64,000 bases of DNA, taken from NCBI RefSeq assembly GCF_003144035.1, contig NZ_QFWT01000002.1, forward strand, positions 434,001 to 498,000, given 5' to 3'. Position numbers and translations under genes: made by a program. Source of the DNA: Vibrio albus (lineage in GTDB: Bacteria; Pseudomonadota; Gammaproteobacteria; Enterobacterales; Vibrionaceae). Shown piece after piece: positions 1 to 9,207 of this stretch (positions are counted from its first letter, which is position 1; every line of letters begins with the position of its first letter). A model generated the notes under the pieces. That model ran no database searches, was not told the DNA's origin, and worked only from the letters and a program-made list of their open reading frames with translations.

Positions 1-506
1 ATACTTCGATAACCTCAGTTTTGAAGCCTTTTGCTTCCGCCCAGCGCAGGTACATGCGCAGCATCATAGAGGTCCAGTCCTGAGCTTCGGTACCACCGGA
101 GCCTGACTGTAGATCGATATAACAGTCGGACGCATCGTGATCACCTGAGAACATACGGCGAAATTCCAGCTTTTCAAGCTTGGCTTCCAGCTCAGCAAGT
201 TCCGGATCAATTTCGTCAAAGGTTTCCTGATCTTCAGCTTCGATAGCAAGCTCCAGCAAACCTTCCACATCGTCCACGCCCTGATCCAGCTGATCGATGG
301 TTTCTACGATCGCTTCCAGAGAGGCTCGCTCTTTACCCAGCGCTTGTGCACGCTCAGGCTCGTTCCATACATCCGGTTGTTCCAGTTCTGCGTTTACTTC
401 TTCAAGACGCTCTTTTTTGGCGTCATAGTCAAAGGTACCCCCTCAGGACATTCGTGCGTTCTGACACGTCCTGCAGGCGGTTTTTGATAGGATTGATTTC
501 AAACAT
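1..506 (-). CDS. prfB: Peptide chain release factor 2 (RF2), N-terminal part, programmed +1 frameshift
   Basis: RF2 recognises UGA and UAA stop codons on the ribosome and releases the finished protein. About 168 residues are visible; the rest runs off the left edge. The first 25 codons ([13 protein letters not shown]...) end at an in-frame TGA, and the protein continues in the +1 frame as [13 protein letters not shown], exactly as in the E. coli family. The visible end contains the conserved [11 protein letters not shown] segment, which lies before the GGQ domain. It is last in the visible order xerD-dsbC-recJ-prfB, the standard enterobacterial/Vibrio arrangement normally followed by lysS. 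The break is regulatory recoding, not a pseudogene. Confidence 0.96.
428..443 (-). promoter_or_regulatory. prfB: prfB autoregulatory +1 frameshift site
   Basis: Read on the minus strand, a Shine-Dalgarno-like AGGGGG (443-438) is followed by TAC, the slippery CTT (434-432), the stop TGA (431-429) and then C. This is the classic RF2 recoding cassette. When RF2 is scarce the ribosome pauses at UGA, the upstream AGGGGG pairs with 16S rRNA, and the ribosome slips +1 onto UUU, making full-length RF2. All elements and their spacing match the known site. Confidence 0.96.
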
Positions 507-689
507 GTTTGCTCAATATTAGGTTGATACATTTCTCTGCAATTATTGATGTCAATTACAGTTATGTGTATGAGTAAAATTTGACCGGGGGATTCTACTG
601 AAAAATGTGACAGAAATCGAGTGTAAATGCGGTTAATTATACTCTCGTTCCCATGCTCCCGCGTGGGAACGAGGGAGTCTCTTCAAATT
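507..689. other. recJ-prfB intergenic gap with one palindromic repeat unit
   Basis: This 183-base gap separates recJ (upstream) from prfB. Its half nearer recJ holds a single palindrome at 644-673. The remainder is AT-rich and may carry a prfB promoter, but I could not pick a convincing -35/-10 pair. Confidence 0.6.
644..673. repeat. Palindromic REP-like unit, single copy
   Basis: Ten bases CTCGTTCCCA (644-653) pair perfectly with TGGGAACGAG (664-673) around a 10-base loop. The same arms recur at 2540, 15570, 37652, 37770, 50610, 50734, 50835, 53572 and 53703. Here the unit stands alone. Confidence 0.85.
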
Positions 690-2429
690 TCATTTCGCCT
701 CAATATGCTCAACCATCAACTGCAGTGACTGATTCCCGCGGAATTCATTAATATCCAGCCGATAGGCGATATGGGCTGTTTTGACAGAAGCATCCGGCCA
801 GCGGCGCAGGTCAATATTGAACTTGATCGCATCCAGCGTAATATTGGTCGGAAGACCTTTAAATAAGGGCTCGACCATCAGCTTCAGGTGTTTTTCTCCC
901 ACCAGTTTCTGATGCAGTATTTTGAACTCGCCATCGAACAACGGTTCCGGAAAGGCCTGTCCCCACGGGCCTGAATCACGCAGCAGTTGCGCGGTATGCA
1001 TAGACAGCTCTTCCGGCTGCAGTTCGCCATCAGACAAAATCACGCCTTTCAGCGCACTTTCATTCAGTTGTTCACGTACTGACAGATCAAAAGCCTGAGA
1101 AAACCGCTCCCGATCTTTTTCTGCGATCGTCAGGCCGGCAGCCATAGCATGACCGCCAAATTTCAGGATCATTCCCGGGTGCTGTTTATCGACGATATCC
1201 AGAGTATCACGCATATGCAGTCCCGGAACCGATCGGCATGAACCTTTGATCAGGCCATCTCCGCCGTCTGCAAAAGCGATCACCGGACGGTGAAACTGAT
1301 CTTTGATCCGCGAAGCCAGAATACCAATCACCCCCTGGTGCCAGTCACGCTGAAACAAAACCAGCCCATAGGGTAAAGCAGAGGTATCACCAAACTGCAG
1401 ACGTTCACAGAATGCGATGGCCTCCTGCTTCATGCCCTCTTCGATCTCTTTACGGGTCTGATTCAGACCATCCAGCTCGCTCGCCATACGTCGGGCGGCA
1501 TGAATGTTATTACACATCAGCAGTTCGACCCCAAACGACATATCATCCAGACGCCCAGCCGCATTTATGCGCGGCCCTAATGCAAAACCAAAATCGGCCG
1601 CCACCATCCGCTGAGCCGAACGTTTTGAGACTTCAATCAGAGCCTGAATGCCCGGTCTGCCCTTACCGGCACGAATGCGTTGTAATCCCTGATGCACCAG
1701 AATACGGTTATTTTCATCCAGTGCGACGACATCAGCTACCGTTCCCAGCGCGACCAGATCCAGCAGTTCTGCAAGATTAGGCTCCGATGTACCGTTTTGA
1801 GCAAAGAAGCCCTTGTCACGCATCGTCGCCCGCAGCGCCAGCATCAGATAAAAGGCAACACCGACTCCGGCCAGTGCTTTGGACGGAAAACCACATTCGT
1901 TCAGGTTTGGATTAACCATGGCATCCGCCTCTGGCAGCACGCTGCCCGGCAGGTGGTGATCCGTAACGATGACTTTCAGCCCTTTTTCTTTTGCCAGACG
2001 AACGCCTTCAATGGATGACACGCCATTATCCACGGTCATGATCACTTCCGCGCCCATGCCTATCGCCTGCTCAACGACTTCCGGACTTAACCCGTACCCG
2101 TCCTCAAAGCGGTTCGGCACCAGATAGTCCACATTACCGCTGCCAAGCGCGCGCAATGCCAGCACAGACAAGGCTGAACTGGTCGCCCCGTCAGCATCAA
2201 AATCCCCCACCACGATAATGCGTTGGTTCTGGCAGATCGCGTCAAACAGCAGCTCTACCGCTTTCTCGATCCCCCACAGTTTCTGGAAAGGCAGTAACCC
2301 TTTCGCCCCACGCTGTAGTTGGCTAATGTCGGAGATCCCCCGGCTGATATAGATACGTTTTAACAGTGGCGGAATGTTATCCGGGAGCAGGGAGAGGTCA
2401 ACGTCGGAACGGCGGGTTATTTCGATCAT
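690..2429 (-). CDS. recJ: Single-stranded-DNA-specific 5'-3' exonuclease RecJ
   Basis: RecJ degrades single-stranded DNA 5' to 3' in recombinational, base-excision and mismatch repair. At 579 residues it has the normal length. The DHH-family metal motifs are intact: GDFDADG at about 75-81, TVDNG near 132, and DHH at 157-159. A later GHAMAAG segment belongs to the DHHA1 domain. It lies between dsbC and prfB, as in other gamma-proteobacteria, with a repeat-bearing 286-base gap on its 5' side. That gap suggests some transcription independent of dsbC. Confidence 0.97.
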   Translation of the reverse strand: MIEITRRSDVDLSLLPDNIPPLLKRIYISRGISDISQLQRGAKGLLPFQKLWGIEKAVELLFDAICQNQRIIVVGDFDADGATSSALSVLALRALGSGNVDYLVPNRFEDGYGLSPEVVEQAIGMGAEVIMTVDNGVSSIEGVRLAKEKGLKVIVTDHHLPGSVLPEADAMVNPNLNECGFPSKALAGVGVAFYLMLALRATMRDKGFFAQNGTSEPNLAELLDLVALGTVADVVALDENNRILVHQGLQRIRAGKGRPGIQALIEVSKRSAQRMVAADFGFALGPRINAAGRLDDMSFGVELLMCNNIHAARRMASELDGLNQTRKEIEEGMKQEAIAFCERLQFGDTSALPYGLVLFQRDWHQGVIGILASRIKDQFHRPVIAFADGGDGLIKGSCRSVPGLHMRDTLDIVDKQHPGMILKFGGHAMAAGLTIAEKDRERFSQAFDLSVREQLNESALKGVILSDGELQPEELSMHTAQLLRDSGPWGQAFPEPLFDGEFKILHQKLVGEKHLKLMVEPLFKGLPTNITLDAIKFNIDLRRWPDASVKTAHIAYRLDINEFRGNQSLQLMVEHIEAK

Positions 2430-2463
2430 GGTTTTCTTATATTTTATAGTGGGTTGTGAATAA

Positions 2464-2704
2464 GACTAGAGACTAGAGAGAATACAGAACGCTTCGCTTT
2501 CAGAGTACAGAAAAGCATCTTACTTTTTAAGTATTCTCACTCGTTCCCATGCTCATGCGTGGGAATGCATAGATGAGGTCAAACATGGCCTTATTCCGTG
2601 CATTACCCATTGTTAAGCCCTGTATGCATTCCCACGGGGAACGAGGGCTAAATTCATGTTTTATAGCCTCTAGCAGCGAAGCGATCTAGTTTCTAGTCTC
2701 TTCT
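2464..2704. repeat. Composite palindromic element containing a REPIN-like pair
   Basis: The dsbC-recJ gap (2430-2715) is almost wholly one element. The left border has two GACTAGA heptamers (2464-2477), then AGAGAATACAGAACGCTTCGCTTT. The right border (about 2665-2704) is the approximate inverse, with AGCGAAGCGATCTAG and CTAGTCTCTTCT. Inside sit two palindrome units in opposite orientation: 2540-2570 (CTCGTTCCCA...TGGGAATGCAT) and 2624-2645 (a shortened ATGCATTCCCACG...GAACGAG). The borders match those at 17840, 20643, 37624 and 48600. The element is non-coding. Confidence 0.75.
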
Positions 2705-2715
2705 ATCTCAAAAAA

Positions 2716-3459
2716 TTACATTTGTATCAAACGCTGATACAGTTTGTCCGGTGGCAGGTAGCCGCCGATAATTTTACCGGCCGGGGTAAAGATCGCCGGT
2801 GTTCCAGTAATGTCCAACTCACGACCTAGCTGATAATGCTCAGATACCATTTGGCGACACTGGGCAATGTTCTCACTATCCTTAATAAAGCTACGTTTCA
2901 GATCGGCATCATCCATCGCTTTTTGTTGATCATCCGCACACCAGATCTGAGCCAGATCTTCGGCTGGCTTGCTTTGTGGCCCCTGACGAGGATAGGCCGC
3001 ATAGCGGATAGTGATCCCTAAATCATTATAGCCCTGCATCTGCTGGTGCAGCCGGACACAATAACCACAACTGGTATCCGTAAATACCGTCACTACAAAC
3101 TTCTCATTGTCCGCTTTATAGACAATCAGCTCATCTTTAATGGCTTCGATTTTAGCGGCATTGATTGGAGCCTGACGTTCAGCCAGCACATCGACATAGT
3201 TGCCGTTTTCAGCCTGAGCGTACAGGGTACCGGCAATAAACTGCTTACCATCAGGACTGGCAAACAACACCCCTTGACTGGTTTTCACTTCCACCAGCCC
3301 TTCCAGCGTGGATGATTGAACATCCTCAACGGCCACCCCCAGAGAGGCAAAGTGCCTGGTCAGCTCTGCCTTATCAAAATCAGAGCTCTCAGCCTGTGCT
3401 CCTGCGGTCAGAAGACCAGCAAACAGAAGAGTAAACATCGTCCTTACCAGATTCATCAT
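2716..3459 (-). CDS. dsbC: Periplasmic thiol:disulfide isomerase DsbC
   Basis: DsbC shuffles wrong disulfide bonds in the periplasm and is kept reduced by DsbD. The 247-residue product starts with a clear signal peptide, cleaved probably after AQA at residue 23. An N-terminal dimerisation domain follows, then a thioredoxin fold with the CGYC active site at 131-134. A second cysteine pair (WCADD... and ...IAQC) and the cis-Pro segment TGTPAIFTP are present. It sits between xerD and recJ as usual. The start could be either of the two adjacent Met codons. Confidence 0.95.
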   Translation of the reverse strand: MMNLVRTMFTLLFAGLLTAGAQAESSDFDKAELTRHFASLGVAVEDVQSSTLEGLVEVKTSQGVLFASPDGKQFIAGTLYAQAENGNYVDVLAERQAPINAAKIEAIKDELIVYKADNEKFVVTVFTDTSCGYCVRLHQQMQGYNDLGITIRYAAYPRQGPQSKPAEDLAQIWCADDQQKAMDDADLKRSFIKDSENIAQCRQMVSEHYQLGRELDITGTPAIFTPAGKIIGGYLPPDKLYQRLIQM

Positions 3460-3508
3460 TTCACCTTAACTTTATGCAACTACGTCCAGAACCAATACAT
3501 AAACGGGA

Positions 3509-4405
3509 TTACGCTCTGGGGTGATGCTCCTTATGAATGTGTTTCAGTCGCTCAGTCGCAACATGAGTATAGATTTGAGTCGTGGATAAGTCACTGTGTC
3601 CTAGCAGCATCTGCACAACCCTTAGGTCCGCGCCATGATTAAGCAAATGCGTTGCAAAAGCGTGTCTTAGCACATGCGGTGACAATGCATCCGCATCAAT
3701 ACCAGCAATAGTCGCATAATGTTTAATGCGGTGCCAGAACGTTTGCCGGGTCATGGCCCTTGCACGGCGGCTGGGGAAGATAACATCGGAAGTCTGCTCC
3801 CCTAACAGATCAGACCGCCCTTCATGCAAAAAAGTTTCAATCCACTCAATGGCATTTTCGCCGATAGGCACCAGACGTTCTTTAGAACCTTTACCGATAA
3901 CACGAACCACACCCTGACGCAGGCTCAGGTTTTCCATGGTCAGGCTCACCAGTTCCGTCACCCGCAGCCCGGTGGCATACAACAACTCCAGCATGGCTTT
4001 GTCCCGCAGTTCTATTGGGTTGTGACAGTCAGGCGCATCAAGCAGAGCGTCTACCTGCTCTTCCGTCAGATCTTTGGGTAATCGTTTCGGCAGCTTGGGG
4101 CTGATAAGTAAAGCACTGGGATCATCACTGCGGATCTTTTCCCGGGTCATATACTGAAATAGTGCCCGGATAGCCGATAGCATTCTGGCCCTGGAGGTCT
4201 GTTTGTACTCTTTTTCCACCAGCCAGGCCTGATAATTCTGCAAGTCTTCCATGCTAGCGGTTAAAAAGGTCAGAGATTGCTTTTCCAGCCACTCGACCAG
4301 TCGTTTCAGATCGTGATGGTAAGAATCTTTTGTATTCTGCGACAGCCCTTTTTCCAACCAGATTGTATTGATGAACTGCTCCAGCAGAATGTTATTCTCA
4401 TTCAT
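3509..4405 (-). CDS. xerD: Site-specific tyrosine recombinase XerD
   Basis: XerD and XerC resolve chromosome dimers at dif under FtsK control; in vibrios they are also used by dif-integrating phages. I chose the ATG at 4405 over the in-frame ATG at 4444. It has AGGA six bases upstream, avoids overlapping the neighbouring gene, and puts the catalytic residues at the E. coli positions: R148, K172, H244, R247, H270 and nucleophile Y279. All six are present, so the 298-residue enzyme should be active. Confidence 0.97.
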   Translation of the reverse strand: MNENNILLEQFINTIWLEKGLSQNTKDSYHHDLKRLVEWLEKQSLTFLTASMEDLQNYQAWLVEKEYKQTSRARMLSAIRALFQYMTREKIRSDDPSALLISPKLPKRLPKDLTEEQVDALLDAPDCHNPIELRDKAMLELLYATGLRVTELVSLTMENLSLRQGVVRVIGKGSKERLVPIGENAIEWIETFLHEGRSDLLGEQTSDVIFPSRRARAMTRQTFWHRIKHYATIAGIDADALSPHVLRHAFATHLLNHGADLRVVQMLLGHSDLSTTQIYTHVATERLKHIHKEHHPRA

Positions 4406-4424
4406 ATTCTGTTCCTGCAAAAAC

Positions 4425-6749
4425 TTAAAACGTCTGTCCGACAATAAAATATAACGAATTAAAGTGATGCTCCGTGGAGCCAGCAGCCAGTATTACCGGA
4501 CCAATAGGTGAACGAATACCGACGAATATCGATCCGGCCGAATACAGTGGAGCCTCTGAAACCGACACACTATTATCCGACCAGACACCACCATATTCCA
4601 TTGAAGCCCCGAGATATACCGGCGTGGTAAACAGCCCAAAATCATTGTCAAACCATTTGTAGGTATACACCAGACTGCCGAACAGCAGGTTCTGGCCTGT
4701 CAGGCTGTTTCTCGGGATCCCGGACAGGCGTAAAAAACCGCCCAGCTCTTTTGGCCGGATCGGCGGGTTGTCATCACTTTTACCTTCCACCACACCATAT
4801 TCCGCGTGTCCCACTAATGTATGTCGGTCAAGACTGTAGGCTCCACGAGCGATAGCGGTAATTTCATGCACAAATTCATCGTCATACCCATTTTGATCCG
4901 TCAGCAAATCCGAGCTACTCTCTGCCCCTGAAACCGTATCATCAGAAACCAGGTATTCCAGATTCAGATAACCACCACGACTTGGAAAGCTATAATCATC
5001 CAATGTATCCAGACGATAGCTGATGAAAGCCCCTTGACGGGTATAATTCATATCGCCCATTGATGGGATGGTCGACAACTCTGCACTACCATCGGTATAA
5101 CGCAAACCAAACCGGGCATCTGTCCACAACTCTGGCTGTACGCCTATGGTGGCTTCAGCTTCTACGTCTTTATAAGTAATGTCCAGATAGTTTTCGGTAC
5201 TATCCAGAGGTGTTGCGGCATCAAATCCTTCAACCGATATCCGTTTATTATCGTTCTGGTAGCTTACCTCAAGTGTACTGAATAACTTACGGGTGAAAAA
5301 AGAAGGAGAGAACCACTCTACTGACGCCCGGCGATCCGTCCCTAACTCCAGGTTCACTTTCAGCTCGCCGCCAACACTATTCAGCCCCGTAAAGTTACTT
5401 GATATCCCAAGCGCATACTGACTTTCTGTATCAAAATCATCCTCCAGATAAAAACGAAGATTAACGTAGTTCGGCCCCCATTCTTTTTCGTAAACATCGA
5501 TGACCAGCTCTGTCTGTTCAGCCTGTTTCTGATAGTGATAAAAGATCCTCTCAAATCGATCCAAAGCATATAAAGCCTGCACTGATGACTCCAGCTCTTC
5601 TGTGCTGTACCGGTTTCCGACTTCCAGGCCCAGTCTTTCCTGAATAAGCTCGTCGCTGTAGTGCGAGTGATTGTTGATGGTAATTAAATCAACCACCTGC
5701 TCATCCCCGTAACGTAATATGCGGCGACGGTCTTCTTTTTCATCCAGGTACTGCTGATATTGCTGAGCAGAAACGGAATAGCGCTGTAATGTGTCACGCA
5801 TCGTCAGCGCAACATCGTAGCCTCGCCGGTATGCCTCCTCCAGCCGGTCAAATTCGGTAGTTTCCATATTACCGACCTCAGGGATCAACAATACATCGCT
5901 ATCTGTCAACAGATCGGCCTGAGCATTGGTGGTACGTCGCACCATGTAATTAGAGATTTGCCCGGCAACGGTCACTAAATCGGTTACTTCATCTTTATCG
6001 AAGTAATCGGTACTGATATCCACCGCAATAACGGCATCCGCCCCCATCTCTTTGGCCAGTCCGACCGGCATATTGTTGGTGACGCCTCCATCCACCAGTA
6101 ACCGGCCATCCAGTTCATACGGAGGCAGAGCACCCGGTACCGACATACTGGCCATCATGGCATCGGTCAGCAGCCCTTTATCCAGCACCACCTCTTCCAG
6201 CTTAACGATATCCGTTGCCACTGCACGATAAGGAATCGCAAGGTTATCAAAAGAGCTGAAGCGCGGCAGGTTCCCGGACGTTTCGCGCAGAATATGCATC
6301 ATTCCCTGTCCCTGAACCATTCCTTTAGGTGAACGAATTTCTCCCATGCTGATCCCCAGATCGGTTATGATCTGATAGTAATCCTCATAGGCCTTATCCC
6401 GCACCCGACGATCACCTCGACCCACCCGGTCAACATACCCGCTGTTCCAGTCGACAGTATTGATCAACACCCCGATTTCATCGGCGCTCATCCCGGTGGC
6501 ATACAGGCCCCCAATATACGCCCCCATACTGGTACCGGTAATAATATCGACGGGAATATACATCTCTTCCAGAGCCTTAAGCACTCCGGCATGCGCGGCC
6601 CCTTTTGCTCCGCCACCGGCCAGTACAACCGCAATTTCAGGACGGGACTGTGCCGCCATTTCCGGCTGTTTAACGGTTAGCTCTTTTGCACCAATAGTGC
6701 ATGTAAAGAACAGCAGAAATAGTCCGGTCCAATACAGTATTATCTTCAC
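4425..6749 (-). CDS. Patatin-like phospholipase fused to Omp85-type beta-barrel (PlpD-like type Vd autotransporter)
   Basis: This 774-residue protein has a signal peptide (about 1-21) and a patatin hydrolase domain. The oxyanion motif GGGAKG is at 45-50, the nucleophile GTSMG has Ser74, and the catalytic Asp is D220 in DGG, so the Ser-Asp dyad is complete. A POTRA-like segment (about 350-420) and a 16-strand-type surface-antigen barrel follow, ending in a C-terminal Phe typical of outer-membrane proteins. By family knowledge it would be a phospholipase A anchored in or secreted across the outer membrane, as for Pseudomonas PlpD. Its 3' end lies 19 bases from the chosen xerD start. Substrate and role here are unknown. 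Confidence 0.88.
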   Translation of the reverse strand: MKIILYWTGLFLLFFTCTIGAKELTVKQPEMAAQSRPEIAVVLAGGGAKGAAHAGVLKALEEMYIPVDIITGTSMGAYIGGLYATGMSADEIGVLINTVDWNSGYVDRVGRGDRRVRDKAYEDYYQIITDLGISMGEIRSPKGMVQGQGMMHILRETSGNLPRFSSFDNLAIPYRAVATDIVKLEEVVLDKGLLTDAMMASMSVPGALPPYELDGRLLVDGGVTNNMPVGLAKEMGADAVIAVDISTDYFDKDEVTDLVTVAGQISNYMVRRTTNAQADLLTDSDVLLIPEVGNMETTEFDRLEEAYRRGYDVALTMRDTLQRYSVSAQQYQQYLDEKEDRRRILRYGDEQVVDLITINNHSHYSDELIQERLGLEVGNRYSTEELESSVQALYALDRFERIFYHYQKQAEQTELVIDVYEKEWGPNYVNLRFYLEDDFDTESQYALGISSNFTGLNSVGGELKVNLELGTDRRASVEWFSPSFFTRKLFSTLEVSYQNDNKRISVEGFDAATPLDSTENYLDITYKDVEAEATIGVQPELWTDARFGLRYTDGSAELSTIPSMGDMNYTRQGAFISYRLDTLDDYSFPSRGGYLNLEYLVSDDTVSGAESSSDLLTDQNGYDDEFVHEITAIARGAYSLDRHTLVGHAEYGVVEGKSDDNPPIRPKELGGFLRLSGIPRNSLTGQNLLFGSLVYTYKWFDNDFGLFTTPVYLGASMEYGGVWSDNSVSVSEAPLYSAGSIFVGIRSPIGPVILAAGSTEHHFNSLYFIVGQTF

Positions 6750-6781
6750 CTAATCGTCTATCCCTTGTTGATGTCTCATAT

Positions 6782-9187
6782 CTACAGCCCAAACAAATTC
6801 TTCAGCCACCGTCCCGGGCTACTTTCACACGCTTTCTGCATCGTCCCGTTTTTATCCCAGACCGGCAATCTGAACTCACTGTCGCAATCCAGTTTCAGGG
6901 CCCCGTTGCTCTGCTTTTCAAATCCAAGTGTTTTAATCCCCTGAGGCCATGGCAGGCTCAGACGCTGTGGCGTTCGGAACTCAAGATACTTCGCATACAC
7001 TCTGAGTGCCCCGCTGGCCCCCGTCAGATGTATCGGCTGGTTGTTATCTTTACCCAGCCAGGTCGTCACCACCTCTCTTCCATCAACACCGACAAACCAG
7101 CTGTCACGGCTGTCACTGGTGGTACCTGTTTTTCCAGCCAGAGCCGCCCAGCCGAAACGGCTTTGCAGGTAACGTCCGCTTCCTTCCACCACCACTCGCT
7201 TCATGGCGTAGGTGGTCAGCCATGCGGCCTGCTCATCGACCGTCGGGGTCATTTTAGGCATGGACTGGTACAGCACATTGCCATCCATATCTTTGACCAT
7301 TCTCAATGCTGAAAGCGGTGCCCGTTTTCCTGAGTTGGTTACGGTCTGAAACATCTGTGATACCTGATACGGCGTCAGGGAAAAAGTGCCAAGGAACATA
7401 GACGGCACCATGCGGATCTCATCACGCTTTATTCCCAGCGCTTCCAGTGTGTTGGTGACTTGTGGGATACCCAGTTTCATACCCAGTTTGACGGTCGGCA
7501 CATTCAGCGATTTTGCTAAAGCCAGATACAACGGAACGTCTCCCCGGTATCGGCGATCATAATTCTTTGGTGACCAGACACTTCCTTTGCTGCCTTTCAG
7601 GGTGATCGGATTATCGGTCAGAGTCGTCGCCAGCGTATACTGATCCGGATGCGATAACGCCGTCATATACACTGCGGGCTTAACCAGAGAACCAATCGGC
7701 CGGCTGGCATTCAGCGCCCGGTTAAAGCCATCATAGCCAGTCCGCTTACCACCGACCATCGCCCGGATTTCTCCGGTGGTGCGATCAACTGCAACCGCTG
7801 CGGCTTCCAAGCCTTTACCACTGGTCTTTTCTAGCTCCGGAACTTTGGTCATGATGGCTTTTTCCAGCATCGCCTGTGATACCGGATCCAGCGTAGTAAA
7901 GAGCCTCAGTCCGGAATCAGCATGAAAACGGCTGCCTACTTTCTGCTGCAGTTCATTTTTCAGTTGCTGAAAATACGCAGGCTGACGGCTGGCAATCCGC
8001 GGATGATCCTGAATATCCAGATCCCGGCTAACGGCCTGCTGATACTGAGATGCGCTCAAAGTCTCCTGCTGCATCAACAAGCGCAGTACCAGATCCCGCC
8101 GTTCTTTGGCCCGTTCCGGATGGCGAACCGGATTATAGTAAGACGGCCCTTTCACCATCCCCACCAGCAGAGCCAACTGATCAATCCTCAGCTCCTGAAG
8201 CGGCTGACCAAAATAGAGGCGGGAAGCCAGGCCAAAACCATGCACAGACTGACCGCCACTATTGCCCAGATACACTTCGTTCAGATAGGCTTCCAGTATG
8301 CGATCTTTGCTGTAACGGTAATCAAGGATCAGAGCAATATAGGCTTCACGGATCTTCCGCCATAAGGTTCGCTCCCGGCTCAGAAACAGATTTTTCGCCA
8401 GTTGCTGGGTCAGTGTACTGCCGCCCTGCACCGTCCTGCCGGCCTTAATATTTGCTGCCAAAGCACGCAGAATCGCCAGAGGCGACACACCGTCATGTTG
8501 ATAAAAGTCCCGGTCTTCGGTCACCAGCAAGGCATCTACCAGAAACTCCGGAAACTGCTCACGACGCAGGTAGAGCCGGGTTTCATCAACATCTTTTTCC
8601 AGCATGCCCAACATCTTAGGCTCAATGCGCAGAAAGCCCAGATTAGCCTCTTTTTCCAGGGAACGAATCCGTTGCAGACCGGAGCTATCAAAATAGAGCA
8701 TCACATGCCGGTCAGGTTCGGGGCCATCTTCAAACTCAAACGGTCGGCGGATCAGCTCTATCTTGGTGGATGAAGACGAATATTCTCCCGGACGACGGGG
8801 GTTACGGACTTTCCGGTAGTTGAGTACATCCAGTTCCTTACGCATCTCCTCAACCGTGAGATCCATTCCGGGGGAAAGCGTCAGCACCCGGGCATACACC
8901 ACCGTAGGCAGGTCAAAGATCTGGCCGTCAAATTTCGCTCTGACGCTGGTATCCAGATAAATTCCAATAAAGACCATGACAGCAAACACCGTCAGTGCCA
9001 GCTTCCAGCCAAAACTCCATAACCGGCGCAGCCAGCCGGGTTTTTGCGGCTTTTTGGCCGACGGTTTGGTTCTTTTTCTGGCACTGCTTGTACGCGCAGG
9101 CGCTTTTCTGCCAGACGATGTTTTTTTTCTGGCAGGAGCCTTTCGCTTTGTCGGCTGTTTTTTTTCTGCTGCTTTTTTACTGCTCAT
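6782..9187 (-). CDS. mrcB: Bifunctional penicillin-binding protein 1b
   Basis: PBP1b polymerises and cross-links peptidoglycan and is normally activated by an outer-membrane LpoB-type lipoprotein. The 801-residue protein has a Lys/Arg-rich cytoplasmic tail (1-50), one membrane helix (about 61-77) and a UB2H-like regulatory segment. The GT51 glycosyltransferase domain has its catalytic Glu in EDRDFYQHDG (E224). The transpeptidase domain has SLVK (S500), SLN and KTGTTSDS. The tail is encoded by several A-runs, seen as T-runs near 9120 and 9160. It lies directly downstream of hrpB, as in other vibrios. Confidence 0.97.
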   Translation of the reverse strand: MSSKKAAEKKQPTKRKAPARKKTSSGRKAPARTSSARKRTKPSAKKPQKPGWLRRLWSFGWKLALTVFAVMVFIGIYLDTSVRAKFDGQIFDLPTVVYARVLTLSPGMDLTVEEMRKELDVLNYRKVRNPRRPGEYSSSSTKIELIRRPFEFEDGPEPDRHVMLYFDSSGLQRIRSLEKEANLGFLRIEPKMLGMLEKDVDETRLYLRREQFPEFLVDALLVTEDRDFYQHDGVSPLAILRALAANIKAGRTVQGGSTLTQQLAKNLFLSRERTLWRKIREAYIALILDYRYSKDRILEAYLNEVYLGNSGGQSVHGFGLASRLYFGQPLQELRIDQLALLVGMVKGPSYYNPVRHPERAKERRDLVLRLLMQQETLSASQYQQAVSRDLDIQDHPRIASRQPAYFQQLKNELQQKVGSRFHADSGLRLFTTLDPVSQAMLEKAIMTKVPELEKTSGKGLEAAAVAVDRTTGEIRAMVGGKRTGYDGFNRALNASRPIGSLVKPAVYMTALSHPDQYTLATTLTDNPITLKGSKGSVWSPKNYDRRYRGDVPLYLALAKSLNVPTVKLGMKLGIPQVTNTLEALGIKRDEIRMVPSMFLGTFSLTPYQVSQMFQTVTNSGKRAPLSALRMVKDMDGNVLYQSMPKMTPTVDEQAAWLTTYAMKRVVVEGSGRYLQSRFGWAALAGKTGTTSDSRDSWFVGVDGREVVTTWLGKDNNQPIHLTGASGALRVYAKYLEFRTPQRLSLPWPQGIKTLGFEKQSNGALKLDCDSEFRLPVWDKNGTMQKACESSPGRWLKNLFGL

Positions 9188-9207
9188 GGTTATGCTGCTC
9201 TGCCTTC

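Noticed and set aside
4406..4444. Upstream ATG for xerD
   Set aside because: It overlaps the neighbouring gene. Only the 4405 start places R148 to Y279 at the known catalytic positions and has a good ribosome site.
6782..7000. Phase-variable homopolymers in mrcB
   Set aside because: The T-runs near 9120 and 9160 encode the Lys-rich tail and are short (8-9 bases). No frame disruption is visible, and loss of PBP1b by slippage would be costly.
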